DNA of 64,000 nucleotides from Ramlibacter tataouinensis TTB310 (GTDB lineage: Bacteria > Pseudomonadota > Gammaproteobacteria > Burkholderiales > Burkholderiaceae_C), in the NCBI RefSeq assembly GCF_000215705.1, contig NC_015677.1, forward strand, positions 2,244,001-2,308,000, given 5' to 3'. A program made the position numbers and the translations under genes. Positions within the stretch are counted from its first letter, which is position 1, and every line of letters begins with the position of its first letter. The notes beneath the pieces are model-generated. The model was not told the DNA's origin and ran no database searches. It saw only the letters and a list, made by a program, of their open reading frames with translations. Positions 37,066 to 45,113 of the stretch are shown here, piece after piece.

Positions 37066-38100
37066 ATGACAACCAGCCCCAGGCGAGTGGTCCGCTCGGA
37101 CCTCTGGATCGATGCGGCCTTCGACCAGCGGCTGGCCCGCGAGCCGGGCGTGTCCGTCGGTATCTTCCCCGTGCGCGGCCATCCTGCCGCAGCCTGGGAC
37201 GTGCTCAGCGGCGCACACGTCTACCACGTGTCGGCTGCCAAGGACGAACTGCCCCCGGAGTGGTTCGCGCGTGCCGGCCTGGTCGCGCGCTGCCCCGACC
37301 TGCTGTGCGTGTCGTCCAGCGGCGCCGGGTATGACACGGTGGACGTTGCCGCCTGCACGGCGGCGGGGGTCATCGTCGTCAACCAGGCCGGGGCCAACGC
37401 GCCCTCCGTCGCGGAACACACCCTCGGGCTGATGCTCGGCGTTTCCCGCAGGATGCTGGAGAGCGACCGCCGCCTGCGGCGCGAGCGGGGCTTCTCGCGC
37501 GAGGACGTGATGGGCCACGAGATCCGCCGCAAGACGCTGGGCCTGGTCGGCATCGGGCACGTCGGCACCAGGGTAGCGTCGCTGGCCCGGGCGTTCGGCA
37601 TGGAGGTGATCGCGACCGATCCCCTGCTGTCCGCGGAAGAGATCACGCGCCGTGGCGCGCGCGCGGTCTCCCTGCCCGAGCTGCTCGCGCAGTCCGACTT
37701 CGTGTCGCTGCACTGCCCGCGTGACGCCAGCACGCTCAAGCTGATCGACGCGGCGGCCCTGGCGCGCATGAAGAAGGGCGCCATCCTCATCAGCACGGCC
37801 CGCGGCGGCATCCACGACGAAGCGGCCCTGGTGGAAGCGCTGCGGTCCGGCCACATCGCGGGCGCCGGCCTGGACGTCTGGGACCGGGAGCCTCCGCCGC
37901 TGGACCACCCGCTGCTGGCGATGGACAACGTCTTCGCCACCTTCCACACCGCCGGCGTGACCCACGAAGCACGCCGCGCCGTCGCCGGCATGGCGGCGGA
38001 ACAGATCGCCGGCCTGCTGGCCGGCGGGCGGCCGCCTCGCCTCATCAATCCCGAGGCCTGGCCGGCCTACGAGAAGCGGCGCGCGCGGATCCTGCGCTGA
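37066..38100 (+). CDS. D-isomer-specific 2-hydroxyacid dehydrogenase
   Basis: A 344-residue NAD(P)-dependent dehydrogenase that should interconvert a 2-keto acid and a D-2-hydroxy acid. The Rossmann motif is LGLVGIGHVGTRVA; the catalytic triad is visible as Arg in STARGG, Glu in WDREPPPLDHP and His in FHTAGVTHEA. HTLGLMLGVSR and GANAPSVAEH are family blocks. Start at 37066 is the first ATG after the control region. First gene of a four-gene catabolic operon. The substrate is not determined; glyoxylate/hydroxypyruvate or an aldarate-derived acid are options. Confidence 0.88.
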   Translation: MTTSPRRVVRSDLWIDAAFDQRLAREPGVSVGIFPVRGHPAAAWDVLSGAHVYHVSAAKDELPPEWFARAGLVARCPDLLCVSSSGAGYDTVDVAACTAAGVIVVNQAGANAPSVAEHTLGLMLGVSRRMLESDRRLRRERGFSREDVMGHEIRRKTLGLVGIGHVGTRVASLARAFGMEVIATDPLLSAEEITRRGARAVSLPELLAQSDFVSLHCPRDASTLKLIDAAALARMKKGAILISTARGGIHDEAALVEALRSGHIAGAGLDVWDREPPPLDHPLLAMDNVFATFHTAGVTHEARRAVAGMAAEQIAGLLAGGRPPRLINPEAWPAYEKRRARILR

Positions 38101-38141
38101 ACCGCTTGCGTCCACCACGACCACCCAAGGAGACAACCGAC

Positions 38142-39128
38142 ATGCAACGCTTCACCTCGCTGCTGCACCGCCTGATGCCGGCCCTGCTGCTGTCCGCCGT
38201 GGCGGCGGCCCCCGCCGTGGCGCTCGCGGCCTACCCCGAGCAGCCGATCAGGATGATCGTGGCCTACGCCCCCGGAGGCGGCACGGACATCCTCGCCCGC
38301 ACGGCTGCCCAGTTCGTCGCCAAGCACCTGGGCGGCAATGCCAGCGTGGTCGTGGTCAACCGCCCCGGCGCGGGCGGCGCCATCGGCTTCGCCGAGCTCG
38401 CCAAGGCGCCGGCGGACGGCTACACCATCGGCTTCATCAACACGCCGAACGTACTGACCATCCCGATGGAGCGCAAGTCCAGCTTCCACTGGCAGGACTT
38501 CGACCTGCTGGGCAACCTGGTGGACGATCCCGGCAATTTCTCGGTGCACGCGGACAGCCCCTACAAGAGCCTGAAGGAACTCGTGGACCATGCCAAGGCC
38601 AACCCGGGCGCCGTGAGCTACGGCACCACGGGCATCGGCTCCGACGACCACATCTCGGCGCTGATGCTCGAGCGTGCCGCCGGCATCAAGATGACGCACG
38701 TGCCGTTCAAGGGCGCCGCGGAGGTCCACAACGGGCTCGTCGGCAAGCAGATCACGGTGGCCTCGATGAACATCGGCGAGGCACTGCAGTACGCCAAGGG
38801 CGGCAGCGCCCTGCGCCAGCTGGGGCAGATGAGCACGGCCCGCACCGCGCTGGCGCCCCAGGTACCCACCTTCAAGGAGCAGGGTTACGACATCGTCATG
38901 GCGTCCCTGCGCGGCGTCGCCGCGCCGAAGGGCCTGCCGTCCGCGGTGCGCGAGCAGCTCGTGACCGCCGTGCAGAAGGCTGCCGCCGACCCGGAGTTCC
39001 AGGCCAAGGCCGCCGGCTTCTTCGCGCCGCTGCGCTACCTGCCGCCGCCGGCCTATGCCGCGGAGCTGAAGGAAGCCGAGGCGGGGTTCAGGCAGCTGTG
39101 GCAGGCCATGCCCTGGGGGGAGAAGTAA
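38142..39128 (+). CDS. Bug/TctC-family periplasmic binding protein
   Basis: A 328-residue tripartite tricarboxylate transporter receptor. Signal peptide ending AVALAAYP, then RMIVAYAPGGGTDILARTAA with the ligand-loop Asp, VVVVNRPGAGG, the second-domain block AVSYGTTGIGSDDH and VPFKGAAEVHNGLVGKQI. AAGGAGA precedes the ATG. No TctA or TctB membrane genes accompany it, as is common for the expanded Bug family in Comamonadaceae and Bordetella; it may use a remote transporter or act as a sensor. Likely binds the acid degraded by the operon. Confidence 0.9.
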   Translation: MQRFTSLLHRLMPALLLSAVAAAPAVALAAYPEQPIRMIVAYAPGGGTDILARTAAQFVAKHLGGNASVVVVNRPGAGGAIGFAELAKAPADGYTIGFINTPNVLTIPMERKSSFHWQDFDLLGNLVDDPGNFSVHADSPYKSLKELVDHAKANPGAVSYGTTGIGSDDHISALMLERAAGIKMTHVPFKGAAEVHNGLVGKQITVASMNIGEALQYAKGGSALRQLGQMSTARTALAPQVPTFKEQGYDIVMASLRGVAAPKGLPSAVREQLVTAVQKAAADPEFQAKAAGFFAPLRYLPPPAYAAELKEAEAGFRQLWQAMPWGEK

Positions 39129-39131
39129 GCC

Positions 39132-40064
39132 ATGCACCGATTCGACACGTCCGCCCAAGGCGTCTACCTCATCACCGTCACCCCGTTCACCGATGCCGGC
39201 GCGCTCGACCTCGCGAGCACCGACCGCATGGTGGACTTCTGCATCGAGCGCGGCGTCACCGGCCTCACCATCCTCGGCATCATGGGCGAGGCGACCAAGC
39301 TGACCGCCGAGGAGGCCAAGGCCTTCACCCGGCAGGTGATCCAGCGCACCGCCGGCCGCGTGCCCATCGTGGTCGGCGTGTCCTCGCCCGGCTTTGCCGC
39401 CATGGGCGAGCTCACCCGGGCCGTGATGGACCTGGGCGCCTCCGGCGTCATGGTGGCGCCGCCGTCCACCGTGCGCACCGACGACCAGATCGCCGGCTAC
39501 TTCGACATGGTCAATGAGACGCTGGGCCCGGTGCCCTGGTGCCTGCAGGACCATCCGGTGGCCACCGGCGTGCAGATGTCGCCGGCGGTGATCCTGCGCA
39601 TCCTCAAGAACTCGCCGCACTGCGTGATGCTCAAGCACGAGGACTGGCCCGGGCTGGCCAAGCTCGGGGCGATCCGCGCCGCCGGCGACAAGGGGGAGGT
39701 CCGGCGCGTGTCCATCCTCACCGGCAACGGCGGCGGCCTGTTCCTTCCCGAGGAACTGTCGCGCGGCGCCGATGGCGCCATGACCGGCTTCGCCTGGCCC
39801 GAGATGATGGTCGACGTGGTCGCCGCGCACGCCCGCGGCGATGTCGAGCGCGCCCATGACCTCTTCGACGCCTACCTGCCGCTGGCGCGCTACGAGCAGC
39901 AGGCCGGCGTCGGCCTGGCGGTGCGCAAGCACCTGCTGCACCGGCGCGGTGCGATATCCTCGCCCTTCATCCGCAAGCCGGGGCCCAAGCTCTCGGCCCA
40001 GGACCTCGCCGACATCGAGCGCCTCGTCCGCCGCCAGGACAGGCGCCTGCGTGAACTCGGATAA
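39132..40064 (+). CDS. DapA-family (dihydrodipicolinate synthase-like) aldolase/lyase
   Basis: A 310-residue TIM-barrel lyase of the DapA/NAL superfamily. LITVTPFTDAG starts the barrel; GIMGEATKLTAEE replaces the usual GTTGE loop; the Schiff-base lysine is in HCVMLKHEDWP. The tyrosine normally in Y-N-x-P is missing: the corresponding strand reads LQDHPVATG, so the proton relay differs from true DapA. It therefore probably acts on a keto-acid sugar derivative or similar compound, not in lysine synthesis. It begins three bases after the Bug gene and precedes the RraA gene. Confidence 0.85.
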   Translation: MHRFDTSAQGVYLITVTPFTDAGALDLASTDRMVDFCIERGVTGLTILGIMGEATKLTAEEAKAFTRQVIQRTAGRVPIVVGVSSPGFAAMGELTRAVMDLGASGVMVAPPSTVRTDDQIAGYFDMVNETLGPVPWCLQDHPVATGVQMSPAVILRILKNSPHCVMLKHEDWPGLAKLGAIRAAGDKGEVRRVSILTGNGGGLFLPEELSRGADGAMTGFAWPEMMVDVVAAHARGDVERAHDLFDAYLPLARYEQQAGVGLAVRKHLLHRRGAISSPFIRKPGPKLSAQDLADIERLVRRQDRRLRELG

Positions 40065-40078
40065 CCGGAGCCCCACCC

Positions 40079-40825
40079 ATGCCCATGCCCCCACCCTCCG
40101 TTCCCGCGACCCTGGACCTCGACCCCAAGGTCGTCCAGACCCTGTCGCAGGTCACCACGGCCACCCTCACCACCGTGCTGCTCAAGAAGGGCCTGCGCAA
40201 CGTCTGGCTGCGCGGCGCCCGCCCCATCCGCACCGGCATGCCTAGGCTGGTCGGCCGCGCGTTCACGCTGCGCTTCGTGCCGGCCCGCGAGGACCTCGCC
40301 ACCCCGGAATCCTGGGGTTCGCCGATCTCCACCCGCGCGGCGATCGAGGACATGCCCGCCGGCTGCATCGCCGTGGTCGACGCGATGGGCGTGCAGGACG
40401 CCGGCATCTTCGGCGACATCCTGTGCGCCCGCATGGCCAAGCGGGGCGTCGCGGCGCTGGTCAGCGACGGCGTGGTGCGTGACCTGCACGGCGTGCTGGG
40501 CACGAACCTGCCCGTGTGGTGCAGCGGCGCGGCCGCGCCGGCGTCCGTGACCAGCCTGACCTTCGTCGCGTGGCAGCAGCCGGTGGCCTGCGGCGGCGTG
40601 GCCGTGTTTCCGGGCGACGTGGTGGTGTGCGACGACGACGGCGCCGTGCTGATCCCGGCCGCGCTGCTCGACCACGTGCTGGAGCATGCCCCCGAGCAGG
40701 AGCGGCTCGAGGGCTGGATCATGGACGAGGTGAACAAGGGCGCCGCGCTGCCGGGCCTGTACCCGCCCAACGCGGAGAACCTGGCGCGGTACAAGGCGGC
40801 CGTGGCTGGGCAGGCGAAAGCGTAG
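40079..40825 (+). CDS. RraA-family aldolase/decarboxylase-like protein
   Basis: A 248-residue RraA-fold protein. Key blocks are DAMGVQDAGIFGDILCARMAKRGVAALVSDGVVRDL, containing the GD-x-x and DG-x-x-RD residues used for divalent metal and substrate in HMG/CHA aldolases, and VFPGDVVVCDDDGAVLIP. Relatives include 4-hydroxy-4-methyl-2-oxoglutarate aldolase and oxaloacetate decarboxylases. In this operon it likely cleaves or decarboxylates an intermediate. The RNase E-inhibitor function of E. coli RraA is less likely given the context. Last gene of the operon. Confidence 0.87.
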   Translation: MPMPPPSVPATLDLDPKVVQTLSQVTTATLTTVLLKKGLRNVWLRGARPIRTGMPRLVGRAFTLRFVPAREDLATPESWGSPISTRAAIEDMPAGCIAVVDAMGVQDAGIFGDILCARMAKRGVAALVSDGVVRDLHGVLGTNLPVWCSGAAAPASVTSLTFVAWQQPVACGGVAVFPGDVVVCDDDGAVLIPAALLDHVLEHAPEQERLEGWIMDEVNKGAALPGLYPPNAENLARYKAAVAGQAKA

Positions 40826-40851
40826 CCCTCGCGTTCAGCTTTCGCGCGCAG

Positions 40852-41598
40852 TCAGTGCTGCGTGACGACGATGGGAGCACCCCTGGTGATGATCATCGTG
40901 TGCTCGTACTGCGCGGACAGGTTGCCGCTTGCGCCTGCGAGCGTCCACCCATCGGAAGTCTCGGTGACGATACGGCTCCTGGTCGACAGGAACGGCTCGA
41001 TGGTGATGACCATTCCTTCCTTCAAGGTGCGCTTGTCCGACGGGTCGAAGTAGCCGGCGATGTGTTCCGGCTCCTCGTGCAGCGCACGGCCGACTCCGTG
41101 GCTTCCAAGGTTCTCGATGACCTTGAAGCCATAGGCCTTCGCAGTTCGCTCGATGGCGGCGCCGATGCCATTGATCGGTTGGCCCGCCCTGGCGCTCCTC
41201 ATCGCTTCGGCGAGCGCCGTGCGCGCCGCGTGGCACAGGCGGGTCTTCTGCGGGGTGGTCGGAGGTACCACGGCAGTTCCACCGGTATCGGCGAAGTACC
41301 CGCCCAGTTCCGCCGACACGTCGACATTCAGAACGTCCCCGGCCCGGATGACCCGGTCCCCGGGAACTCCGTGTGCCGCCTGTTCATTGATGCTGATGCA
41401 CGTCGACCCCGGGAAGTTGTAGGTCAGCCTCGGCGCGGACCGGGCACCGTGTTCTTGCAACAGCCGCTCGCCGAGCAGGTCGAGGTCGCGCGTGGTCATG
41501 CCGGGTTCTGCGGCATCGAGCATTCGCTGCAGCACCAGCGAGACTATCCTGCCAATCCGTTTCAGTGCGACGACGTCGTCCTGCGTTTCGATGGTCAT
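40852..41598 (-). CDS. map: Type I methionine aminopeptidase
   Basis: A 248-residue MetAP. The five metal ligands fit: Asp in NVDVSAELGGYFADTGGT (two Asp), His in GSHGVGRALHEEPEH, Glu in VITIEPFLS and Glu in QYEHTMIITRG. AAHGVPGDRVIRAGD is a family hallmark. It is not near rpsB/tsf, so it is probably an accessory copy rather than the essential housekeeping enzyme. It ends 26 bases from the convergent RraA gene and lies 7 bases downstream of the VOC gene in the same direction. Confidence 0.93.
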   Translation of the reverse strand: MTIETQDDVVALKRIGRIVSLVLQRMLDAAEPGMTTRDLDLLGERLLQEHGARSAPRLTYNFPGSTCISINEQAAHGVPGDRVIRAGDVLNVDVSAELGGYFADTGGTAVVPPTTPQKTRLCHAARTALAEAMRSARAGQPINGIGAAIERTAKAYGFKVIENLGSHGVGRALHEEPEHIAGYFDPSDKRTLKEGMVITIEPFLSTRSRIVTETSDGWTLAGASGNLSAQYEHTMIITRGAPIVVTQH

Positions 41599-41605
41599 GT
41601 GGGTC

Positions 41606-42085
41606 CTAGCCCCGCCGTGCCGCTTCGATGGCAGCGATGTCGATCTTTCGCATCTGCATCATCGCTTCGAAGGCGCGCTTGGCCGCCGCGCGGTCAGGAT
41701 CGGTCACCGCGTCCGTGAGGGCCCGCGGCGTTATCTGCCAGGACAAGCCCCACTTGTCCTTGCACCAGCCGCATGCGCTTTCCTGGCCGCCGTTGCCGAC
41801 GATCGCGTTCCACAAGCGATCCGTTTCGGCCTGGTCGTCGGTCGCCACCTGGAACGAGAAGGCCTCGCTGTGCCTGAACGCCGGGCCGCCATTCAGGCCA
41901 AGGCAAGGGATGCCGATGACCGTGAACTCGACCATCAGGACATCGCCTTGCTTGCCCGAGGGAAAGTCGCCCGGCGCGCGATGGATGGCCCCCACGGCGC
42001 TGTCCGAAAAAGTCCTCGCGTAGAACTGCGCGGCCTCCAGAGCGGTGCCGTCGTACCAGAGACAAATCGTGTTCTTGCCAACCAT
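41606..42085 (-). CDS. VOC-family PhnB/3-demethylubiquinone methyltransferase-like protein
   Basis: A 159-residue protein of the PhnB-like VOC group: KNTICLWYDGTALEAAQFYARTFSDSAVG at the start, DVLMVEFTVIGIPCLGLNGGP, ATDDQAETDRLWNAIVGNGGQESACGWCKDKWGLSWQITP and a C-terminal helix AFEAMMQMRKIDIAAIEAA. Despite the usual database label, this fold is not a methyltransferase; function unknown. GGAGAG lies upstream of the chosen ATG. Probably co-transcribed with the aminopeptidase gene. Confidence 0.85.
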   Translation of the reverse strand: MVGKNTICLWYDGTALEAAQFYARTFSDSAVGAIHRAPGDFPSGKQGDVLMVEFTVIGIPCLGLNGGPAFRHSEAFSFQVATDDQAETDRLWNAIVGNGGQESACGWCKDKWGLSWQITPRALTDAVTDPDRAAAKRAFEAMMQMRKIDIAAIEAARRG

Positions 42086-42204
42086 TTCCGCTCTCCAACA
42101 ATGACAGATAGGCGCCGTCAAGTATCTGAAACTGCCGACTTCGAGTGGCAGCTTCCTGTTCAGCCCGGTGCACGCGACAGTCAGTCTGCCACGTATGACG
42201 AGCG

Positions 42205-42242
42205 GTCGCTTCTGGCCGGAAGCAGCCTTTTCAGCTCCGGCT
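42205..42242. repeat. Intergenic repeat, copy A
   Basis: A segment with core CTGGCCGGAAGCA followed by a TCAGCT-CTGGCT-like end; it matches 50035-50071 over about 37 bases with roughly seven differences. It lies directly at the 3' end of the PH-domain gene. Similar decayed intergenic repeats are common in this bacterial group; nature unknown. Confidence 0.4.
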
Positions 42243-42618
42243 ACCGCAGCACGTAGCTCGCCAAGACGGACTGCACCTCATAGATGCTGAGCCGCTTGTT
42301 GAACTGCTTCTGGATCGGGTTTGCTGCCCCTGAGATCCAGATCTTCAGTTCGGCATCGAGGTCGAAGGTGCCCGCCGTCTCGATGCTGAAGTGCGTGATG
42401 CTCTTGTACGGGATCGAGTGGTACTCCACCTTGCTGCCCGTCAGCCCCTGCTTGTCGACCAGGACGAAGCGCTTGTCGGTGAAGACGAAGTAGTCCCGGA
42501 TCAACTGGTAGGCGTGTTGCACCGACTCGCCCGGCGCCAGGATCTGCGCAAACTCCCGCTGGATCTTGGCAGGATCCACCTTGGACGCGTTGCCCATCAT
42601 CCCGTCGAAAAGCCCCAT
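42241..42618 (-). CDS. Bacterial PH-domain protein
   Basis: A 125-residue protein with a pleckstrin-homology-like domain: ILAPGESVQHAYQLIRDYFVFTDKRFVLVDKQGLTGSKVEYHSIPYKSITHFSIETAG is the characteristic set of strands of the bacterial PH family (YvbH/DUF1696-like), followed by a short helix QFNKRLSIYEVQSVL. The start at 42618 has a perfect AAGGAGGTGA RBS. Function of these small proteins is unknown. No operon partner evident. Confidence 0.85.
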   Translation of the reverse strand: MGLFDGMMGNASKVDPAKIQREFAQILAPGESVQHAYQLIRDYFVFTDKRFVLVDKQGLTGSKVEYHSIPYKSITHFSIETAGTFDLDAELKIWISGAANPIQKQFNKRLSIYEVQSVLASYVLR

Positions 42619-42807
42619 CTTCACCTCCTTGGTTGTCGGGTTGCGCATACCTTACCAGCGCAGCGCTCGAAGCGGAATGGAGGAGCCGGGCAGCTCGTCG
42701 TAAGACTCCATCCAATTTTCCCAACTGCAGCGTTCGCACCGCAACGAGCAGGTCTGGAAGGACACAGAATTTCCATCCACCTCTTGCCGGCATCCATGGA
42801 GAAGAAC

Positions 42808-43377
42808 ATGCCTACCCTCGACCTGTCCCGTCGCGTACTGGTTGCAAGTGCCGCCGCTGCGGCCCTCCTGCCCTTGCGCCAAGCCGTCGCCCAGACCGCC
42901 GCCGCCAAGGGCGACTGGCTGTCCATGATCAAGGCGCACCACGCGCTGATCGCCAAGAGCTTCGACGAGCTCATGGCCAGCGAAAAGCGCACCTACCTGC
43001 AGCGCGACCGGCTGATCCGCGCCATCGGCTACCAGCTGACGGCCCACTCGGTGGCCGAGGAGAACGTGATCTACCCGGCCCTGGCGATGGCCGGCATGAC
43101 GAGCGAGTCCGACAAGCTGTACCTGGACCAGGCCCACGCCAAGGTGATGAACGCGCAGATGGAGATGGCCACGCGCGCCAACCGCGAAGGCAAGGACTGG
43201 ATGGCCCCTGCCAAGTCACTCCAGGCCGCGGTGCTCAAGCACGCCAAGGAGGACGAGGAAGGCAACATCTATCCCAAGCTCCAGCAGAAGCTCGATGCGG
43301 CCATGAACAAGATGCTCACGGCCGACTACCAGCGCGAGTTCGCCTCGGTCAAGCCGGTGCGGGCGGCGGCGGGTTAA
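42808..43377 (+). CDS. Exported hemerythrin HHE-domain protein
   Basis: A 189-residue protein with a signal peptide (RRVLVASAAAAALLPLRQAVAQ; the paired Arg suggests possible Tat use) and a hemerythrin-like four-helix bundle: IKAHHALIAKSFDELM, HSVAEENVIYPALAMAG and HAKEDEEGNIYPKL, which provide the His and Glu ligands for a di-iron site. Likely binds oxygen, nitric oxide or iron in the periplasm. The ATG at 42808 has GGAG at the right distance; an ATG at 42796 is also in frame. Confidence 0.85.
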   Translation: MPTLDLSRRVLVASAAAAALLPLRQAVAQTAAAKGDWLSMIKAHHALIAKSFDELMASEKRTYLQRDRLIRAIGYQLTAHSVAEENVIYPALAMAGMTSESDKLYLDQAHAKVMNAQMEMATRANREGKDWMAPAKSLQAAVLKHAKEDEEGNIYPKLQQKLDAAMNKMLTADYQREFASVKPVRAAAG

Positions 43378-43459
43378 GGGCGGGGGGCGCGCCGGCGACT
43401 CAGTTGTAGTCGCCCTGCCCGCCGCTGGCCAAGTGCTGCCGCGTTCGGTGCGGCGGCGG

Positions 43460-43642
43460 TCAGCGCGCCTTCTTGGCGCTGTCCGCTACCGCCGTCTGCT
43501 CCGGGCCGCCCTTGCGGCGCGGCACACCGGGGTTACTGACCTTGTCGCCGCCTTTGGCGCGCTTGCCCATGTCGCTGGCCGGGTGGATCTGGTCCGTCGG
43601 CAGCGGCTTGCTGGCGCGGCGGGGTTGCTTGTCCTTGTTCAC
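43460..43642 (-). CDS. Small basic protein of 60 residues, unknown
   Basis: Not recognised. Starts at a GTG (43642) inside the stop of the preceding tiny gene, with AGGAGG upstream. The 60 residues are basic and hydrophilic (NKDKQPRRASKPLPTDQIHP; SDMGKRAKGGDKVSNPGVP; RRKGGPEQTAVADSAKK) with no hydrophobic core, so it is likely disordered or nucleic-acid binding. Translational coupling to a second small gene supports it being real. Confidence 0.6.
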   Translation of the reverse strand: MNKDKQPRRASKPLPTDQIHPASDMGKRAKGGDKVSNPGVPRRKGGPEQTAVADSAKKAR

Positions 43643-43752
43643 GGGGCCTCCTGGTGAGTGAGGGGGTGCCGCTTGTCGCTGGCCGAGGCGCGGCTGTGAT
43701 TGCCGGAGTCGCTGCCGCTGCGGCTGCCGGTCTTGGATTTGCCTTTGCTCAT
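43639..43752 (-). CDS. Tiny Ser/Lys/Gly-rich protein of 37 residues, unknown
   Basis: Not recognised. An ATG at 43752 with AAGGAG seven bases upstream opens a 37-codon frame (MSKGKSKTGSRSGSDSGNHS then RASASDKRHPLTHQEAP) whose TGA overlaps the GTG of the next small gene (GTGA). Composition is Ser, Lys, Gly and Arg with no hydrophobic segment. Two good RBS sites and the overlap make this pair believable small genes despite their size. Confidence 0.5.
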   Translation of the reverse strand: MSKGKSKTGSRSGSDSGNHSRASASDKRHPLTHQEAP

Positions 43753-43988
43753 GGGGTGCTCCTTTCGAGGTCAGGTGCGCCCCATTCTGGGCGGTCCTCC
43801 AGAGCAGGCCATCGGACCTGCGACGCCCATCGCGTAGGAAGCGCCTGATGCACAGCGTGCGTGCTTCAACCACACGCCGCGTTTCGTCATTCATGCACCG
43901 CCAGGGTGGACACGGCCCAGTCGAGTCAGGCCGACTGGCCTGTAACAGGGAGGCAGTCCCGTCCGCACGCGAGCCGGACGGACTGCGC

Positions 43989-45101
43989 TCAGGGTCGAAC
44001 GTCCGGATCGAATCGCATCCCGAGTTCCCCGGCCTGGCGGGCGTCGAACGCGATGCAGCTGTCGTCGTACTGGAACCCATGCACGCCGCCGCGCACCGTA
44101 CCGGCCGAGGTGCTGCCGAAGAAGCCCGCCCACGGATCCGGAAGTGCCGGTGCATCGGGCATGGCGAGCCACAGGCGAAACAGCATGCGCTTCTTGGCGG
44201 GGTGTTCGTCGTCCTGGAACTGCGTGCGCGAGTGCAAGGCCGTGTAGTTGCTCAGTATCTGCAGGTCACCAGGCTCGAGGCGCATCAGGTACATCACCTG
44301 CGGCCTGCGCAAGATCGCGTCGAGGAGGTCGATCGCTTCCTGCTGGCGCGCGTTCAAGGGCGGTGCATCCGGCAGCTTGGTCGCATTGACGACGCGATTG
44401 CGGTTCCAGAAGCAGAACAGGCCGCCGTCGTGTTCTGCGTAGACGGGATTCACATGCACCGGCGGCTTGCCCTCGCCCTGTTCGCCCTGGCGGCTGAAGC
44501 GGAACGGCTCCTGCAGGACAGCCGCCAGGTCAGGCCGCTCCTCGCGCAGGATGCGAAAGGCAGTGACGGCGCTGCTGCACATGCTGTCGCCGCCGACAGG
44601 CGCCTGGTTGTAGCAGCTGAGCAGGACGACGTCGGAGCCGTCGACGTGGAAGTCCAGTTCCGCGTTGGACGAGTAGCCGCGGCCCCCGGCGCTGCGGTAG
44701 ACGGTGCCGACGTCCATCACCTTGTTCATGTAGCGGCTCTGCTTGTCCTGCGGCCGCGCCACGCCGAAGTGCAGGCCGATGCCCCACGTCAGCAGTTCGA
44801 ACTCCTCGGGGCTGAGGCCCTCGCGCGGCAAGCCCTTGATCAAAGCCACGCCAAGGCCGTGCTGCGCTTCGTCGAAAGCGCGCCGGATGCGTGCAAGAGC
44901 GGCCTCGCTGAAGGGGAAATCGCTGCGGCGATAAGCCAGCAACGACTGGCCTGGAACCATCGCCGCTTTCACCACCCGCGCCATGCCGGCCCGTTCGGCG
45001 TGGTCAAACTGTGTGATCCAGCGTGTGTCGCCTTCCAGGTCCGCGGCGAGCCAGGCGGCCGCGTCGCGGCCGGCTGGGGGTGTTTTCCAGAGCGCGCTCA
45101 T
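43989..45101 (-). CDS. TauD/TfdA-family Fe(II)/2-oxoglutarate dioxygenase
   Basis: A 370-residue dioxygenase. The facial triad is visible as His and Asp in ELDFHVDGSDVV and the distal His in NYTALHSRTQFQDDEHPAKKRMLFRLWLA, where the Arg residues bind 2-oxoglutarate. GVALIKGLPREGLSPEEF and LHFGVARPQDKQSRYMNKV are family blocks. It is the last gene of the LeuCD-like operon (12 bases after the Bug gene), so it probably hydroxylates or oxidatively removes part of the operon's substrate. Native substrate unknown. Confidence 0.87.
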   Translation of the reverse strand: MSALWKTPPAGRDAAAWLAADLEGDTRWITQFDHAERAGMARVVKAAMVPGQSLLAYRRSDFPFSEAALARIRRAFDEAQHGLGVALIKGLPREGLSPEEFELLTWGIGLHFGVARPQDKQSRYMNKVMDVGTVYRSAGGRGYSSNAELDFHVDGSDVVLLSCYNQAPVGGDSMCSSAVTAFRILREERPDLAAVLQEPFRFSRQGEQGEGKPPVHVNPVYAEHDGGLFCFWNRNRVVNATKLPDAPPLNARQQEAIDLLDAILRRPQVMYLMRLEPGDLQILSNYTALHSRTQFQDDEHPAKKRMLFRLWLAMPDAPALPDPWAGFFGSTSAGTVRGGVHGFQYDDSCIAFDARQAGELGMRFDPDVRP

Positions 45102-45113
45102 GGGTTGGCCCTT

